A stretch of DNA of 64,000 nt from Poriferisodalis sp965226645 (GTDB lineage: Bacteria > Actinomycetota > Acidimicrobiia > Acidimicrobiales > Poriferisodalaceae): NCBI GenBank assembly GCA_965226645.1, contig CBDDDL010000003.1, positions 682,001 to 746,000 on the forward strand, given 5' to 3'. Position 1 is the stretch's first letter, and every line of letters starts with the position of its first letter. Positions 42,744 through 51,350 of the stretch are shown one piece after another. The translations under genes were made by a program, and so were the position numbers. The notes beneath the pieces were generated by a model. The model was given only the letters and a program-made list of their open reading frames with translations. It had not been told where the DNA came from and made no database searches.

Positions 42744-44618
42744 GTGGGCCTGCGACCGGATCCGGGTTCGGTGCCGGATGCACCGGGGAGCTATCAGTTT
42801 CTCGATGCCGACGGGCGGGTCATCTACGTCGGCAAAGCCAAGAGTCTTCGTTCGCGCTTAAACAGCTATTTCGGGGATCCCGCGGGACTTCACCATCGGA
42901 CAGCCCAGATGGTGGCCACAGCCAGATCGGTGGAGTGGATCGAGGTATCCACCGAGGTTGAGGCGCTCATGCTGGAGTACAGCCTCATCCAGCGGCATCA
43001 ACCGAGATTCAACGTGCGATTGCGTGACGACAAGTCGTACCCGTTCCTGGCAGTAACGCTGCTCGACGAATGGCCGCGGGCGATGGTGATGCGCGGCCAC
43101 CGCAAGCGCGGGAATCGCTACTTCGGCCCGTTCGGACACGCATATGCCATCCGCGAAACGCTGGATCTGTTGCTGCGCACGTTTCCGATCCGCACGTGCA
43201 GCGACAGCAAGCTGACCACCCATCAGCGGCTCGGCCGGCCGTGCCTGCTCTACCACATTGAGCAGTGCGCTGGTCCGTGCGTCGGCGAGATTGGACGGGA
43301 CGACTACGACCGGCTCGTCCGGGAGCTCGTTCGCTTTCTCGAAGGCGACACCGACGCGGTGGTGAACGATCTCGAACAGAGAATGGCCGACGCCTCGGCC
43401 GAGCTCGAATTCGAGTTCGCAGCCCGGCTGCGGGATCGCCTGGCCAGCGTCCGGCGGGCGATCGAGAAGCAGCAGATCGCCGGCACGCACAACGAGGACT
43501 TCGACGTCATCGGCATCGGCGACGACGAGCTCGAAGCGGCGGTCCAGCTGTTCTTCATCCGCAAGGGCCGCGTGATGGGTCAGCGCGGCTTCGTAGTTGA
43601 CAAGGTCGAGGAACTGGACGGTCCAGCACTCGTGGCTCGGGTGCTCGAGCAGCTGTACCACGACGAGAACCCGCTGGGATGGCCGAAGGGCGTGATGGTG
43701 CCGGCGCTTCCTCCGGGTGTCGGGCTGTACGAGGACTGGCTCAGCAGCCAGCGGGGTTCGCGGGTGACCTTGCGGGTGCCACAGCGCGGCGACAAGCGCG
43801 CACTGATGGAGACCGCGCAGCACAACGCCCGCGAATCGCTGGTGCGGCACCGCCTCAAGCGCGGCACCGATCACAACAGTCGCGCCCGTGCGCTGAACGA
43901 GCTGGCCGAGCACTTGGAACTGAACCAGCCGCCGCTTCGCATCGAGTGCTACGACATGAGCCACCTGCAAGGCACGCACTACGTAGGTTCGATGGTGGTG
44001 CTCGAGGACGGATTGCCGCGCCGCAGCGAGTACCGCCACTTCCGCGTTCGCAATGTCGCGGGCAATGACGACTACGCCGCAATGGACGAGGTACTTCGGC
44101 GACGACTGCGGAACTACCTGGCGGAGCGGGATCTCCCGCCCTCGGAGCAAGGCCGCTTTTCGTACCCGCCGCAGCTGCTGGTGGTCGACGGCGGCAAGGG
44201 CCAGCTCGGCGTTGCCACCAGCGTGCTCGACGAGCTTGGTCTGAGCGAGCAGATACCGGTTGCCGCGCTCGCAAAGCAGTTCGAAGAAGTCTTCGTGCCC
44301 GGCCGGTCAGAGCCAGTTCGCATTCCGCGGCAGTCCGAGGCGCTGTATCTCTTGCAACGGGTTCGCGACGAGAGCCACCGATTCGCCATCTCCTATCACC
44401 GCCGGCTTCGAGGCAAGGCAATGAAGACCGGTGTGCTCGACGGGATCGGTGGCTTGGGGGAGAAGCGGCGTTCCCGACTGGTGCGTGAATTCGGATCCGT
44501 CGGTGCCGTCAAGGAAGCCACCTCGGAAGAGCTGCGGGCGCTCAGCTGGCTTCCTGACGCCGTAGCGCGAGCGGTCTACAGCGCTACGCATCCGGGCGAG
44601 GCCCTGGCCGGCTCCTGA
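42744..44618 (+). CDS. uvrC: Excinuclease ABC subunit C
   Basis: A 624-residue protein. The GIY-YIG nuclease (about 10-95) shows APGSYQF and VIYVGKAKSLRSRLNSYF. The UVR domain (about 205-240, AELEFEFAARLRDRLASVRR) binds UvrB. The RNase H-like nuclease (about 390-560) shows RIECYDMSHLQGTHYVGSMV and LLVVDGGKGQLGVATSVL. A C-terminal helix-hairpin-helix pair shows IGGLGEKRRSRLVREFG and LSWLPDAVARAVYSA. It makes both incisions in nucleotide excision repair. GTG 42744 is fixed by an in-frame TAG at 42732; no strong ribosome site is visible. The IS1380 element separates it from its former leader. Confidence 0.96.
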   Translation: MGLRPDPGSVPDAPGSYQFLDADGRVIYVGKAKSLRSRLNSYFGDPAGLHHRTAQMVATARSVEWIEVSTEVEALMLEYSLIQRHQPRFNVRLRDDKSYPFLAVTLLDEWPRAMVMRGHRKRGNRYFGPFGHAYAIRETLDLLLRTFPIRTCSDSKLTTHQRLGRPCLLYHIEQCAGPCVGEIGRDDYDRLVRELVRFLEGDTDAVVNDLEQRMADASAELEFEFAARLRDRLASVRRAIEKQQIAGTHNEDFDVIGIGDDELEAAVQLFFIRKGRVMGQRGFVVDKVEELDGPALVARVLEQLYHDENPLGWPKGVMVPALPPGVGLYEDWLSSQRGSRVTLRVPQRGDKRALMETAQHNARESLVRHRLKRGTDHNSRARALNELAEHLELNQPPLRIECYDMSHLQGTHYVGSMVVLEDGLPRRSEYRHFRVRNVAGNDDYAAMDEVLRRRLRNYLAERDLPPSEQGRFSYPPQLLVVDGGKGQLGVATSVLDELGLSEQIPVAALAKQFEEVFVPGRSEPVRIPRQSEALYLLQRVRDESHRFAISYHRRLRGKAMKTGVLDGIGGLGEKRRSRLVREFGSVGAVKEATSEELRALSWLPDAVARAVYSATHPGEALAGS

Positions 44619-44647
44619 GCGCAGCTTCGGAACGTACGCTCGCACAT

Positions 44648-45568
44648 GTGGCTGGAGGGCCGGAGTTCGTCATCGTGGCCGGCCTCTCGGGCGCGGGCCG
44701 CTCCACAGCAGCGAACGCGTTGGAAGACGTGGGCTGGTTCGTCATCGACAACTTGCCGCCGAACTTGATCCCCGATGTGGCGGAGCTTGTGGCTCGGCCC
44801 GGCGCTCGGCTTCGCCGGGTCGCGCTGGTGGCAGGAACGCGCGAGTACCGCGAGGACTTGGTCGCGGCGATCGCCCGACTTCGGGAGAGCAATGCGTTCG
44901 TGCGCGTGATGTTCTTGGACGCGCCGACCGATGTGCTGGTTCGGCGATACGACGACACTCGTCGCCGCCATCCCCTGCACACCGGCGACGCCGAGCTTCC
45001 TGGCAGAGGCGGCATCGAGCGAGCAACTGGTGCCGAGCCCGTTGCGGAATCGGTGATTGATGCCATCGAATTGGAGCGACGTCTGCTCTCTGATGTCCGC
45101 GAGACGGCTGACGTCGTCATCGATACGGCAGATCTCAACGTCCATGATCTGAGCGACCGCGTCCGTGAGGAGTTCCGGACCTCTGCCGACGAACCGCAAA
45201 TGCGAACTGCGGTCATGTCGTTCGGCTACAAGCACGGTGTTCCGCGTGACGCCGATCTTGTCTTCGACTGCCGCTTCCTGCCAAACCCGCACTGGGTCTC
45301 TGACCTGCGTCCGTTCACCGGGCTGGACCACCCCGTCCGCGAATGGGTGCTCCGCCAGCCCGCCTCGTCCACATTCCTCGACCGGCTCATGCCATTGCTC
45401 GAGAGCCTGCTGCCTGCCTACCGGGCAGAGGGCAAGTCGTACCTGACGATCGCCATGGGCTGCACCGGCGGCCGGCATCGCAGTGTGGTCGTTGCCGAGG
45501 AGGTTTCGCGGCTGCTCGCTGAACGCGGGCACGATCTCCAATGCCGCCACCGCGACATCGACCGTTGA
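44648..45568 (+). CDS. rapZ: RapZ/YvcJ-family nucleotide-binding protein
   Basis: A 306-residue protein. The N-terminal P-loop domain shows VIVAGLSGAGRSTAANALED, with Arg in place of the Walker A Lys, then VIDNLPPNLIPD. The middle shows FLDAPTDVLVRRYDDTRRRH. The C-terminal domain shows SFGYKHGVPRDADLVFDCRF and AMGCTGGRHRSVVVAEEV. RapZ binds small RNAs and nucleotides and controls amino-sugar synthesis in enterobacteria; in Gram-positives its role is less clear. It follows uvrC by 29 nt, the conserved actinobacterial order, but yvcK and whiA, normally next, are absent before gap. Confidence 0.92.
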   Translation: MAGGPEFVIVAGLSGAGRSTAANALEDVGWFVIDNLPPNLIPDVAELVARPGARLRRVALVAGTREYREDLVAAIARLRESNAFVRVMFLDAPTDVLVRRYDDTRRRHPLHTGDAELPGRGGIERATGAEPVAESVIDAIELERRLLSDVRETADVVIDTADLNVHDLSDRVREEFRTSADEPQMRTAVMSFGYKHGVPRDADLVFDCRFLPNPHWVSDLRPFTGLDHPVREWVLRQPASSTFLDRLMPLLESLLPAYRAEGKSYLTIAMGCTGGRHRSVVVAEEVSRLLAERGHDLQCRHRDIDR

Positions 45569-45755
45569 ACACGATCGCGTAGGCCCAGCGAGCTCGCGCG
45601 GGATTCCGCTAGAACCGAGAAGATCGACTACCAACAGATGCGGCGCACAGATGCAACACGGCTTTCGACTGCGCGTCGGCTAGACAACCACTAGCGGTGT
45701 TTCGGGCCGGCACGCGGGGCGTTCCGGGCCTGGTGAACGAAGGGAACAGCAGCAG

Positions 45756-46760
45756 ATGAGCGTGCGCGTGGGCGTCAACGGATTCGGCCGGATCGGGCGC
45801 AACTTCTACCGGGCGGCCGACCGCCCGGACAGCGATATCGAGATCGTTGCGGTCAACGACCTCGGCAACACCGCGACGATGGCCCATCTGCTCAAGTACG
45901 ACTCGGTGCTCGGCAATCTGCCGCACGACATCGCCGCCACCGACGGCGGCATCGTGATCGACGGCAAGGTGTTGCCGGTGCTGTCGGAACGCAACCCTGC
46001 CGACCTGCCGTGGGCCGATTTCGGCGTCGACGTTGTGGTGGAATCCACCGGCATCTTCACTTCTCGGGACAAGGCGGCCATGCACCTCGTCGGCGGGGCC
46101 CCGCTCGTGATCGTTTCGGCTCCTGCCTCGGGCGCCGACGCCACGTTCGTGGTGGGCGTGAATGACGCGGACTTCGATCCCGATGCGCACAAGGTGGTCT
46201 CGAACGCCAGCTGCACCACGAACTGCTTCGTGCCGATGGTGCAGGTGCTCGACCAGGCCTTCGGCGTGCAGAAGGGGCTCATGACGACGATTCACGCCTA
46301 CACGGGCGACCAGTCGCTGGTGGACGGCCCGCACTCGGACCTTCGCCGGGCCCGCGCATCAGCAGTGAACATCATCCCGACCTCGACCGGTGCGGCCCGT
46401 GCTACCGGGCTGGTGCTGCAGGCCATGGCGGGCAGGCTCGACGGCACCTCGCTGCGAGTGCCCATTCCTGACGGCTCGATCACCGACTTCACCGCCGTGC
46501 TGGACAGCAGCCCCAGTGTCGACGAGGTGAATGAGGCCTTCGCTGCGGCAGCAGACAGTGGTCCTCTCTCAAGCGTGCTCGACTACTCCGAGGATCCGCT
46601 GGTGAGCAGCGACATCGTGGGCAACCCTGCGAGTTGTGTGTTCGACTCGGGCCTCACAATGGCGTTGGACAACATGGTGAAGGTCCTGGGCTGGTACGAC
46701 AACGAGTGGGGATATTCGAACCGGCTCGTGGACTTGGTCGGCATCACCTGCAGCCGGTGA
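45756..46760 (+). CDS. gap: Glyceraldehyde-3-phosphate dehydrogenase
   Basis: A 334-residue protein. The NAD-binding start is VGVNGFGRIGRNFYR; the catalytic Cys is in SNASCTTNCFVPM; HAYTGDQSLVDGPH and TSTGAARATGLVL bind phosphate; WYDNEWGYSNRLVDL closes the protein. It oxidises glyceraldehyde-3-phosphate in glycolysis. First gene of gap-pgk-tpiA; its TGA overlaps the pgk GTG. The 187 bp before it contain no gene but an AAGGGA ribosome-type stretch. Confidence 0.96.
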   Translation: MSVRVGVNGFGRIGRNFYRAADRPDSDIEIVAVNDLGNTATMAHLLKYDSVLGNLPHDIAATDGGIVIDGKVLPVLSERNPADLPWADFGVDVVVESTGIFTSRDKAAMHLVGGAPLVIVSAPASGADATFVVGVNDADFDPDAHKVVSNASCTTNCFVPMVQVLDQAFGVQKGLMTTIHAYTGDQSLVDGPHSDLRRARASAVNIIPTSTGAARATGLVLQAMAGRLDGTSLRVPIPDGSITDFTAVLDSSPSVDEVNEAFAAAADSGPLSSVLDYSEDPLVSSDIVGNPASCVFDSGLTMALDNMVKVLGWYDNEWGYSNRLVDLVGITCSR

Positions 46761-47959
46761 GCGGAGCCTCCGCGCTGCCGACGCTCGAGGACCTCGAGGT
46801 ACAGCTGGACGGGCTCGACGGTCGTCGCGTCCTGGTGCGCTGTGACTTCAACGTCCCGTTGCGGGAGACCGAGGATGGCCGGCTCGAGATCGCTGACGAT
46901 CTTCGCATCCGTTCAGCGGGGGAGACGCTGCGATGGCTGACCGATCGCGGTGCCGCGGTCACGGCGTGCTCGCATCTCGGCCGTCCGTACGGAACGCCTG
47001 ACGAGCGCTATTCGTTGGCTCCCATCGCGGGACGGCTCGCGACGACTGCACCTGGCGTTGCGTTGGCCGAGAACTTGCGCTTCCATCCCGGTGAGACCGC
47101 CAACGACTCGGGGTTTGTCGATGGGCTCGTAAGCGGCGCGCTTGGAGCTCCATTTGGCGAGCAGCGCGTAGGAGCCGCATTCGACGGCTTCGTGAACGAC
47201 GCCTTCGGCGCCAGCCATCGGGCACATGGCTCCATCATCGGGCCGCCGCAACGCATCCCGAGCGCCGCGGGACGCTTGTTGCAACGAGAAGCCGAGGTAC
47301 TCGGCGGCATGCGAACCGGCGCTCGCAAGCCGTTCGTGGCGGTGCTGGGCGGGGCGAAGATCAGCGACAAGCTCGGCGTCGTCGAAGCGCTGCTGGCGGT
47401 GGTCGACCGCCTGGTTGTCGGCGGGGGCATGTGCTTCACGTTCCTGGCGGCACTCGGGCACCGGATCGGCGATTCGCTCTGCGAACCGGACCGGATCGCA
47501 GACTGCCGGCGGCTGCTCGACAGCGGGGCAGACATCGTCCTGCCGAGCGACATCACGACACTCGACGCAGGCGGCACCGTGCGACAGATGGGCCGCAACA
47601 TCCCGGACGGCTGCCGCGGCCTCGACATCGGCCCAGGCACCGCTGCCGAGTTCGACGACGTGATCGCAGAAGCGCGCACCGTGTTCTGGAACGGCCCGAT
47701 GGGGTTGTTCGAGGACGAGCGGTTCGCTGCCGGCACCCGATCAGTCGCACAGTCCATGGCCGACGCCCGCGCCTTCACCGTGGTGGGCGGCGGTGACAGT
47801 GCCGCGGCAGTGGCACAGTTCGGGCTAGCGCCGTACATGGACCACATCTCGACCGGGGGAGGTGCGGGACTCGAGCTCATCGAGCACGGCGACTTACCGG
47901 GCCTCGCGGCGCTGCGAGACTCACCGCAGCAGCGAGCCAGCCGGGGAGCCCGACGATGA
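46757..47959 (+). CDS. pgk: Phosphoglycerate kinase
   Basis: A 400-residue two-domain kinase. N-domain: VLVRCDFNVPLRETEDG and ACSHLGRPYGTPDERYSLAP. Middle: FVAVLGGAKISDKLGVVEAL. C-domain: VFWNGPMGLFEDERFAAGT and VVGGGDSAAAVAQFG. It transfers phosphate from 1,3-bisphosphoglycerate to ADP. GTG 46757 overlaps the gap stop by 4 nt (GTGA), and the stop overlaps tpiA by 4 nt (ATGA), so the three are translationally coupled. Confidence 0.95.
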   Translation: MSGASALPTLEDLEVQLDGLDGRRVLVRCDFNVPLRETEDGRLEIADDLRIRSAGETLRWLTDRGAAVTACSHLGRPYGTPDERYSLAPIAGRLATTAPGVALAENLRFHPGETANDSGFVDGLVSGALGAPFGEQRVGAAFDGFVNDAFGASHRAHGSIIGPPQRIPSAAGRLLQREAEVLGGMRTGARKPFVAVLGGAKISDKLGVVEALLAVVDRLVVGGGMCFTFLAALGHRIGDSLCEPDRIADCRRLLDSGADIVLPSDITTLDAGGTVRQMGRNIPDGCRGLDIGPGTAAEFDDVIAEARTVFWNGPMGLFEDERFAAGTRSVAQSMADARAFTVVGGGDSAAAVAQFGLAPYMDHISTGGGAGLELIEHGDLPGLAALRDSPQQRASRGARR

Positions 47960-48723
47960 GCCGAACGCCATTGATCTCAGGCAACTGGAAGATGCACCTC
48001 AATCACCTCGAGGCGATCCAGCTGTTCCAGAAGCTGAGCTACGAGCTGGCACGGCATCGCTACGACCAAGTTGAGGTGAGCCTGCACCCGCCGTTCGTCG
48101 ACCTGCGTTCGTGCCAAACCGTTATCGACGCCGACCGGCTCGAATTCAAGCTCGGCGCTCAGGACTGCCACCCCAAACACAGCGGGGCCTTCACCGGCGA
48201 GGTGTCGCCCACCATGCTCGCCAAGCTCGACGTGACCTATGTGATTGTCGGCCACAGCGAGCGACGCGCCCTGTTCGGCGAGACCGACGACATCGTGGCC
48301 GCCAAAGCCGCAGCCGTGGCCAAGCACGGCATGACCCCGATCGTCTGCGTCGGCGAGACCCTCGACAACCGCGAAGCTGGGCGGGCCGCCGACGTCGTGA
48401 GCACACAGCTGCGCGGCAGCCTGGCCAAGCTCACCCGCGCCCAGTTCGAAACGCTGGTGGTGGCCTACGAACCCGTCTGGGCAATCGGCACAGGACGCAA
48501 CGCGTCCCCCGAGGACGCGCAAGACATGTGCGCCACAGTGCGGACCGTCGCGAACGACATACGCGCAGGCGCCGGCGACCACGTCCGCATCCAATACGGC
48601 GGCTCAGTCAAGCCCGTCAACGCAGCGGAGCTCTTGCGCCAGCCCGACATAGATGGCGCTCTGGTAGGCGGCGCCTCCCTCGATGCCGTCCAGTTCGCCC
48701 GCATCGTCCAATCCGCCACCTAG
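47956..48723 (+). CDS. tpiA: Triosephosphate isomerase
   Basis: A 255-residue TIM barrel. Catalytic Lys in SGNWKMHLNH, His in YVIVGHSERRALFGE, Glu in VVAYEPVWAIGTGR; phosphate loops at IQYGGSVKPVNA and GALVGGASLD. Third gene of the glycolytic operon. secG, often nearby in actinobacteria, is about 9 kb downstream here. Confidence 0.96.
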   Translation: MSRTPLISGNWKMHLNHLEAIQLFQKLSYELARHRYDQVEVSLHPPFVDLRSCQTVIDADRLEFKLGAQDCHPKHSGAFTGEVSPTMLAKLDVTYVIVGHSERRALFGETDDIVAAKAAAVAKHGMTPIVCVGETLDNREAGRAADVVSTQLRGSLAKLTRAQFETLVVAYEPVWAIGTGRNASPEDAQDMCATVRTVANDIRAGAGDHVRIQYGGSVKPVNAAELLRQPDIDGALVGGASLDAVQFARIVQSAT

Positions 48724-48773
48724 CAAAGCGCCAAAGGGCGACAAGACGTCCGCGCGAGCAAACATCGCGCGAG

Positions 48774-48802
48774 TTGCAAGTTGCTCCCAGAGTGGGTACT
48801 AT
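48774..48802 (+). promoter_or_regulatory. Candidate promoter of the phasin-like gene
   Basis: TTGCAA (48774-48779), a 17-nt spacer, and TACTAT (48797-48802), placing transcription start about 65 nt before the ATG at 48875. Two direct copies of CGCGCGAG, 15 bp apart, lie just upstream. Confidence 0.4.
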
Positions 48803-48874
48803 TTCTAGCAGTCCCGATTCGGCCCAAACCGAAGCGGAACGTCCCCCTCACATTTCGATACTTGGAGCACGCCA

Positions 48875-49153
48875 ATGCCCGTCCTCGATTCCGTCCGCGA
48901 GATGCAGGACCGCACCCTCGAGCAGATGAAGACTGCCCAGGAGCAGTTCGTCTCGATGAACGAGCGCGTCGCCGAGGCGTGGCTGTCGGCCATGCCGGCC
49001 ATCTCGTCGCCGTTCGCGGAGTACCTGCCGAAGCCGACCGAGATGCTCGACGTCTACTACAACTTCCTGGGCCAGCTTCACGAGGCCAACAAGGACTGCG
49101 CCGCTCGCATCGCTTCCGCTTGGGAGCGGGCCAGCGAAGACGCCAAGGCCTGA
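48875..49153 (+). CDS. Small helical phasin-like protein
   Basis: A 92-residue amphipathic helical protein (REMQDRTLEQMKTAQEQFVS, NERVAEAWLSAMP, YYNFLGQLHEANKDCAARIA). Size, helix content and location within a polyhydroxyalkanoate region resemble granule-associated phasins, but I see no diagnostic motif, so the name is an inference. TTGGAG precedes the ATG. Its TGA overlaps the ATG of the XRE regulator, so the two form a unit. Confidence 0.6.
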   Translation: MPVLDSVREMQDRTLEQMKTAQEQFVSMNERVAEAWLSAMPAISSPFAEYLPKPTEMLDVYYNFLGQLHEANKDCAARIASAWERASEDAKA

Positions 49154-49587
49154 TGGCTGCCGACGGCCCGGATGCTGCAGCAGCGGCTAAGGGCGGTCGG
49201 CCCGCGTCCGACAGCGACGCCGCAACGGGACGGGGCGACAGGTCCGCGAATCCGTTTCCCGGTTTCGACCAACTGGGCTCGTTCATTCGTGCCCAGCGCG
49301 AGTTCATGGAGCTCAGCCAGCGACAGCTCGCCAAGATGGCGCAGCTCTCGAACCCGTACCTGAGCCAGATCGAGCGAGGCCTTCACGAGCCATCTGTCCG
49401 GGTGCTCAAGGCCTTGGCCGAGGCACTGAACGTGCGCGCTGCCACGTTGCTGTCGTACGCGGGACTCATGGATCGCGAAGACACCCCCACGGTCGTCGAG
49501 GCGGTGCAAGCCGATCCAAACCTCACCGACGAGCAGAAGGCCGCCCTGCTCGGCGTTTACCGCAGCTTCGGCACCGGCAACGACTGA
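49153..49587 (+). CDS. XRE-family helix-turn-helix regulator
   Basis: A 144-residue protein. The HTH_3 domain (about 38-95) reads LGSFIRAQREFMELSQRQLA, then SNPYLSQIERGLHEPSVRVL. The disordered first 35 residues are rich in Gly, Asp and Ala. The ATG at 49153 overlaps the stop of the phasin-like gene (TGATG). Regulators of this type beside phasin genes may sense granule formation as PhaR does, though PhaR belongs to a different family; that role is a guess from context. Confidence 0.85.
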   Translation: MAADGPDAAAAAKGGRPASDSDAATGRGDRSANPFPGFDQLGSFIRAQREFMELSQRQLAKMAQLSNPYLSQIERGLHEPSVRVLKALAEALNVRAATLLSYAGLMDREDTPTVVEAVQADPNLTDEQKAALLGVYRSFGTGND

Positions 49588-49593
49588 CGCCTG

Positions 49594-51321
49594 ATGAGCG
49601 ACACGACCCGCGAGTCGAGCGAGCGCGTGTCTGCTGATACGACCCGCCGACTGACCCCAACGCTGCCGGCCGAAGAGCTGCTGGGCGCTGGAGCCTGGCC
49701 GTCGCTGCCGGTGTTCGGCGCCTCACCGCGACAGCGCATCGACACCGGCGATGACATGTGGAGTGTGGCCTGGCGCATGGGTGCGGCCGATGTCGCTCTC
49801 AACTCCGCCCGTTGGTGGGCCTCGGTGCGCTGGGGTCTGGGAACAGCCGCAGCGGTTCATGCTGCTGCGCTGCGCTTCGGCGGTCGCACGGCGATCGTCG
49901 ACGACACCGGCTCGTTGGACTACCGGTCGCTGGACCGGGCCGCGAACAGCGTGGCGTCCGAGTTGAGATCCGTCGCTACCGGATCCGATGGGACTCTTGG
50001 AGCGCTCGGCATCCTTTGTCGCAACCATCGGTGGTTCGTGACGGCTCTGGTCGCCGCAGAACGAGCAGGCTGCGACACGGTGCTGCTGTCGACGGCGTTG
50101 CCAGCCTCGAATCTCGCCGAAGTCTGTGAGCGCGACGGCATCGCCGTTATTGTCGCGGACAGAGAATTCGCTGACGTAGTCGCGCAGGCCGATACCGATG
50201 CGACGGTGATCATCGCGAACGCACGTGGCCCCGGCTCGTTGGCTCACATCGCCGCAAAGGGGCTGAACTGCACCCCGCCCAAGCGCCGACCCAGGCTCGT
50301 GCTGCTCACCTCGGGCACCACTGGAGCACCCAAGAGTGCGATGCGTGCCCGCAAGTCGACCCGAATTGGCGGCGTGGGCATGCTGCGCCGGATTCCGTAT
50401 CGACTGGGCGATCGCTACTTCATCGCATCGCCAGCGTTCCACGCCTGGGGCCTCAGCCAGCTCGTCGTTGCGCTCGCCACTGCCAGCACCGTTGAGATGC
50501 GGCGACGCTTCGACGCGTCAGACATGCTGCAGTTGCTCCGTGAAAGTCAGTTCGACGTGCTCGTCGTGGTGCCCTTGATGCTTCGCCGCATCCTGAACGT
50601 GACCACCGATGATGACGCCGTGCTGCTCCCTCGCATGGTGCTGACGAGCGGCAACGTGCTCTCAGGAGACCTGGCCGGTCAGTGGATGGATCGCTTCGGC
50701 GACAGTCTCTACAACATCTATGGGTCGACGGAAACAGCCATCGGCACCATCGCTGGCCCGGCCGATCTGCGGGCCGCTCCCGGCACCGTCGGGCGCTCGC
50801 CCGATGGCGTCACCCTCGTCATCCTCGACGACGAGGGCATGCCCACCCCGAAGGGCAGTTCCGGCTGGATTCACGTCGCGAGCACGGCCCACTTCGACGG
50901 CTACACCGATGGCACCGACCGCGAGCGCACCGGCACGCTGATGGCCACCGGCGACATCGGCCAGCTCGATGCGGACGGCCGGCTGCACATATCTGGTCGC
51001 GCTAACGACATGATCGTGACCGGAGGCGAGAACGTCTTTCCCTCCAGCGTGGAAGAGGTTCTCGACCGACACCCTGCAGTTGAGGTCTCGGCTGTCGTCG
51101 GCGCCGACGATCCTGAATTCGGCCAACGCGTCACAGCGTTCGTGGTACTGCGGCCGCGCCACAGCGTCGACGCGAACGAATTGAAGGCCTGGGTCGCCGC
51201 GGAACTACCCAGCTTCATGGTGCCCCGGGGTGTCGAATTCGTAGATGCCCTCCCGATGACCACAACCGGCAAGGTGGTGAGACACCGTCTCGCCGTGTTG
51301 GGGCAACGCGACCGCTACTGA
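49594..51321 (+). CDS. Acyl-CoA synthetase (AMP-binding, FadD-like)
   Basis: A 575-residue ANL-superfamily ligase. P-loop LVLLTSGTTGAPKSAMRA; adenine-binding YNIYGSTETAIGT; hinge motif HISGRANDMIVTGGENVFPS; catalytic Lys in MTTTGKVVRHRL near the C-terminus. It activates a carboxylic acid as acyl-AMP, then acyl-CoA; chain length cannot be read. It starts 6 nt after the XRE gene. Among PHA genes it may feed hydroxyacyl or fatty acyl-CoA to the synthase, which is inference. Confidence 0.9.
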   Translation: MSDTTRESSERVSADTTRRLTPTLPAEELLGAGAWPSLPVFGASPRQRIDTGDDMWSVAWRMGAADVALNSARWWASVRWGLGTAAAVHAAALRFGGRTAIVDDTGSLDYRSLDRAANSVASELRSVATGSDGTLGALGILCRNHRWFVTALVAAERAGCDTVLLSTALPASNLAEVCERDGIAVIVADREFADVVAQADTDATVIIANARGPGSLAHIAAKGLNCTPPKRRPRLVLLTSGTTGAPKSAMRARKSTRIGGVGMLRRIPYRLGDRYFIASPAFHAWGLSQLVVALATASTVEMRRRFDASDMLQLLRESQFDVLVVVPLMLRRILNVTTDDDAVLLPRMVLTSGNVLSGDLAGQWMDRFGDSLYNIYGSTETAIGTIAGPADLRAAPGTVGRSPDGVTLVILDDEGMPTPKGSSGWIHVASTAHFDGYTDGTDRERTGTLMATGDIGQLDADGRLHISGRANDMIVTGGENVFPSSVEEVLDRHPAVEVSAVVGADDPEFGQRVTAFVVLRPRHSVDANELKAWVAAELPSFMVPRGVEFVDALPMTTTGKVVRHRLAVLGQRDRY

Positions 51322-51350
51322 TCGGCCGTCGGCCCCACCCTGGCGAGTGC

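Noticed and set aside
41080..42861. A 593-codon plus-strand open frame across the IS1380 element and the uvrC start
   Set aside because: It is antisense to the transposase, composed of GC-driven low-complexity residues, crosses an element boundary and overlaps uvrC. The transposase reading on the other strand is clearly the real one.
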